7,859 nucleotides of DNA. It comes from Bacillota bacterium (GTDB lineage: Bacteria > Bacillota > Clostridia > Christensenellales > CAG-138). The translations under genes were made by a program, and so were the position numbers. Within the stretch, counting starts at the first letter, position 1, and every line of letters starts with the position of its first letter. Shown here piece after piece: positions 6,412 to 7,859 of the stretch. The stretch covers positions 1 to 7,859 of the forward strand of contig JAEWMV010000115.1 of the NCBI GenBank assembly GCA_023393045.1. The letters run 5' to 3'. Below the pieces are notes generated by a model. That model made no database searches. It was given only the letters and a program-made list of their open reading frames with translations, and was not told where the DNA came from.

Positions 6412-7438
6412 CCGGATTTTCCTCCTGTATTTCGGTTATGGGTTTGCGGGGCCTGAGTATGAAAAACAGCGTCAGCGCGGCAACGAGCGCAATGCCCGCA
6501 AGAAGAAGCGCGGGCGCGTGATACCCGGTTTCCAGCGCGACGAGGGGCAGCCAGCCAAGCAGCAGCGCAAGCGTCGTAAGCCCGAAGCCAAGGCCCGTGC
6601 GGCCGGGCAGGGATTTCATCACGGCGGAAAGCGTGAGGGGCATGGCGAGGTTGAAAAGAAACACGCCGAAATAGACGAATCCCCTGCCGGGGAAGAAGGC
6701 CATGATTAAACCGCCGACGCCCACGCCGAGCAGCGCGAGCACGCCCCAGTTGAGCTTTCTTGCGATGACGCCGCCAAGGAGCTTTCCAAGAAATGCAGAA
6801 AACGCGCCGAGCAGCAGCAAGTTCGGAAGCTCGGCTGAAAATCCGCCGAAGGAGCGCACGCCTATCGTGGCGAGGCAGAGCATGATGGCGCCCGCGCCGA
6901 GGACGGGCGGCTCATGGGGCGTTTCAACGATACTGCATCCGCGCGGCGCGCCGGGGCCGACCGCGAGGATTAAAAACACGCATACGAGCATGAGCAGCAC
7001 GCACATGACCCTTGCGTCCGTGCCCGTGGATGCGCCGAGTATGCCCAGTGCAACGCCAAGCGCGCCCGGCGCGACGTATATGCCCGCGCGAAGCGCGTCG
7101 CCCGGACGCTCGCGCAGCACCGCCACCGCGCCGGAAACATGGAAGAGCGCGTTGCCGATACCCAGAAGAAGCACGCAAACGAGGTAGCTTTCCATCGCCA
7201 TCGCGCCCACGGCGACGAGCCCGAGACCAAGCGCGGCCGCGGGACGCACGTCGTCCAGTCTGTCCGCAAGCGCGCCAAGCGGCGCCTGAAGGCCGAAGGC
7301 GAGCGCGTTGTAGAGCAGCACGAGCAGCGCCGCATGTTCGCTCTTTACAACGCCCGCGTAGAGCGCGGCAAAGCAGCACATGTCGAGCGCGAAATGGGAA
7401 AACGCGTATAGGGCGAGTCTTGTGCGCGAATAGCTCAT
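6395..7438 (-). CDS. Major facilitator superfamily transporter
   Basis: This encodes a 347-residue polytopic membrane protein, hydrophobic along nearly its whole length, with about 10-12 predicted helices. The MFS motif A between helices 2 and 3 is visible as GALADRLDDVRP (about 55-66), with the D-R pair intact. An N-terminal SHFALDM (about 14-20) and GIGNALFHVSG (about 93-103) resemble the fosmidomycin-resistance (Fsr)-like branch of the MFS, where 'H..D' in helix 1 and 'ALFH' in helix 4 are common; this is recollection, not a search. It is short for an MFS protein (about 400 is usual), with brief loops and an acidic C-terminal tail (EIQEENPDESAA). The substrate is unknown. The ATG at 7438 is chosen because AAGAGG (7445-7450) sits 6 bases upstream; a TTG at 7444 directly abuts that site. 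It is first in a three-gene membrane operon. Confidence 0.85.
   Translation of the reverse strand: MSYSRTRLALYAFSHFALDMCCFAALYAGVVKSEHAALLVLLYNALAFGLQAPLGALADRLDDVRPAAALGLGLVAVGAMAMESYLVCVLLLGIGNALFHVSGAVAVLRERPGDALRAGIYVAPGALGVALGILGASTGTDARVMCVLLMLVCVFLILAVGPGAPRGCSIVETPHEPPVLGAGAIMLCLATIGVRSFGGFSAELPNLLLLGAFSAFLGKLLGGVIARKLNWGVLALLGVGVGGLIMAFFPGRGFVYFGVFLFNLAMPLTLSAVMKSLPGRTGLGFGLTTLALLLGWLPLVALETGYHAPALLLAGIALVAALTLFFILRPRKPITEIQEENPDESAA
6421..6426 (-). promoter_or_regulatory. Ribosome binding site of the 49-residue gene
   Basis: On the minus strand the sequence reads AGGAGG, a perfect Shine-Dalgarno core, 9 bases before the ATG at 6411. It lies inside the coding end of the MFS gene. 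This fixes the start of the small membrane protein and is the main evidence that the short frame is translated. Confidence 0.75.
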
Positions 7439-7444
7439 AGGCAA

Positions 7445-7450
7445 CCTCTT
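7445..7450 (-). promoter_or_regulatory. Ribosome binding site of the MFS gene
   Basis: Minus-strand AAGAGG lies 6 bases before the ATG at 7438. It decides against the in-frame TTG at 7444, which would directly abut this site. Confidence 0.6.
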
Positions 7451-7456
7451 TTTGCC

Positions 7457-7465
7457 ATTATAGCA
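7457..7465 (-). promoter_or_regulatory. Extended -10 promoter of the MFS operon
   Basis: On the minus strand the sequence reads TGC-TATAAT, a perfect -10 hexamer with the TGn extension that often replaces a good -35. No good -35 lies 16-18 bases upstream (AATTCT at 17). The expected transcript start is near 7450, leaving a leader of about 12 bases that holds little more than the ribosome site. Confidence 0.6.
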
Positions 7466-7519
7466 TAGTATTTGTGAAAAGAATTTGAAATCGACAAAAT
7501 TGCATGGCTTTCATGATAC

Positions 7520-7538
7520 GTATGATATAAGATCATAC
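7520..7538. repeat. Palindromic operator-like inverted repeat
   Basis: GTATGAT (7520-7526) and ATCATAC (7532-7538) form a perfect 7-bp inverted repeat around a 5-base spacer, 19 bp in all. A further related heptamer, ATGATAC, lies directly upstream (7513-7519) and with GTATGAT makes a second, imperfect palindrome centred on ATACGTAT. The repeat covers the likely -10 and transcript start of the ABC transporter gene, the usual place for a repressor site. Arms this AT-rich are poor as an RNA terminator stem, and there is no T-run after it. The regulator is not in the window. Confidence 0.5.
7523..7531 (+). promoter_or_regulatory. Candidate extended -10 promoter of the ABC transporter gene
   Basis: TGA-TATAAG is an extended -10 with five of six hexamer matches. 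TTGCAT (7500-7505) is a possible but badly spaced -35 (20 bases). An alternative -10, TATGAT at 7521-7526, would give a spacing of 15. The expected transcript start is near 7538, giving a 26-base leader to the GTG start with the ribosome site inside it. Confidence 0.4.
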
Positions 7539-7563
7539 TGAATTCAGCCTTGCGGAGGTAGTT

Positions 7564-7859
7564 GTGGCGTTTTTATCGCTTAAGGGAATCACCAAGGAAT
7601 ACAGGATGGGCGAGATTACCATAAAGGCGCTTTCCGGCGTTGACCTTGAAATAGAAAAAGGCGAGCTTTGCATCATCGTCGGCCCTTCGGGTGCGGGGAA
7701 GACCACGCTTCTCAACATACTCGGCGGCATGGATTCCTGCACGCACGGCGAAATCGTGCTCGACGGCGAGCATATAGAAAAGTATGACCGCAAAAAGCTC
7801 ACGGGCTACCGGCGGGACACCGTGGGCTTCGTATTCCAGTTCTACAACCTCGTGCAGAA
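7564..7859 (+). CDS. ABC transporter ATP-binding protein, MacB/LolD type (partial)
   Basis: The first 98 codons are present; the rest is beyond the window. The protein is a nucleotide-binding subunit. ITKEYRMGEITIKALSGVDLEI (quoted in parts: ITKEYRMGE and IKALSGVDL) forms the first strands. The Walker A is GPSGAGKTT (40-48), followed by LLNILGGMD, and the Q-loop is VFQFYNLV with Gln92. 'LNILGGMD' and 'FQFYNLV' are typical of the group that pairs with FtsX/MacB-like permeases, which export lipoproteins, peptides or antibiotics or act in peptide-sensing systems. Walker B, the signature motif and any permease are out of view. The GTG start at 7564 is supported by GGAGG at 7554-7558, 5 bases upstream; no ATG fits. 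It is divergent from the MFS operon and has its own promoter and operator-like repeat. Confidence 0.9.
   Translation, partial: MAFLSLKGITKEYRMGEITIKALSGVDLEIEKGELCIIVGPSGAGKTTLLNILGGMDSCTHGEIVLDGEHIEKYDRKKLTGYRRDTVGFVFQFYNLVQ

Noticed and set aside
6380..6709. Plus-strand frames inside the MFS gene (also 6702-7187, 7012-7440 and 7139-7411)
   Set aside because: Highly charged or arginine-rich, low-complexity translations opposite a clear polytopic membrane protein; there is no supporting ribosome site or domain.

Overview
The window looks like chromosomal DNA of a GC-rich Firmicute, most likely an uncultured clostridial lineage. The reasons are the adjacent cdaA and cdaR (YbbR) genes, strong GGAGG-type ribosome binding sites, P/S/T-rich surface linkers, and GC-rich third codon positions with AT-rich promoter gaps. 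The lineage is inferred from gene content; I could not run a search. Coding density is very high. The only intergenic stretch over 100 bases is the divergent promoter region near the right end, and no gap exceeds 300 bases.

Left part, plus strand. The end of cdaA (diadenylate cyclase) overlaps cdaR, which encodes the membrane-anchored YbbR-repeat partner and regulator of CdaA. One base after the cdaR stop begins a COG2509-type FAD-dependent dehydrogenase; glmM, the usual next gene in Bacilli, is not there. Next come a probable lipoprotein with a beta-helix-like repeat body and a membrane-anchored extracytoplasmic PQQ-like beta-propeller protein. The left half therefore joins c-di-AMP signalling, a flavoprotein of unknown role and two proteins predicted to act outside the membrane. 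A good sigma-A-like promoter just before the lipoprotein gene suggests that the last two can be transcribed separately.

Right-centre, minus strand. Three overlapping genes run leftward from about 7438: an MFS transporter, a 49-residue single-pass membrane protein and a 118-residue four-helix membrane protein. Their overlaps (17 and 4 bases) imply translational coupling and one membrane-protein operon of unknown function. The last gene runs tail-to-tail 14 bases into the beta-propeller gene.

Right end. A 125-base AT-rich divergent region holds an extended -10 promoter for the MFS operon and another for a rightward ABC transporter ATPase of the MacB/LolD type, cut off by the window edge. A 19-bp palindrome covers the rightward -10 and looks like a repressor operator. 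I saw no rRNA, tRNA, CRISPR array, insertion sequence or phage gene.
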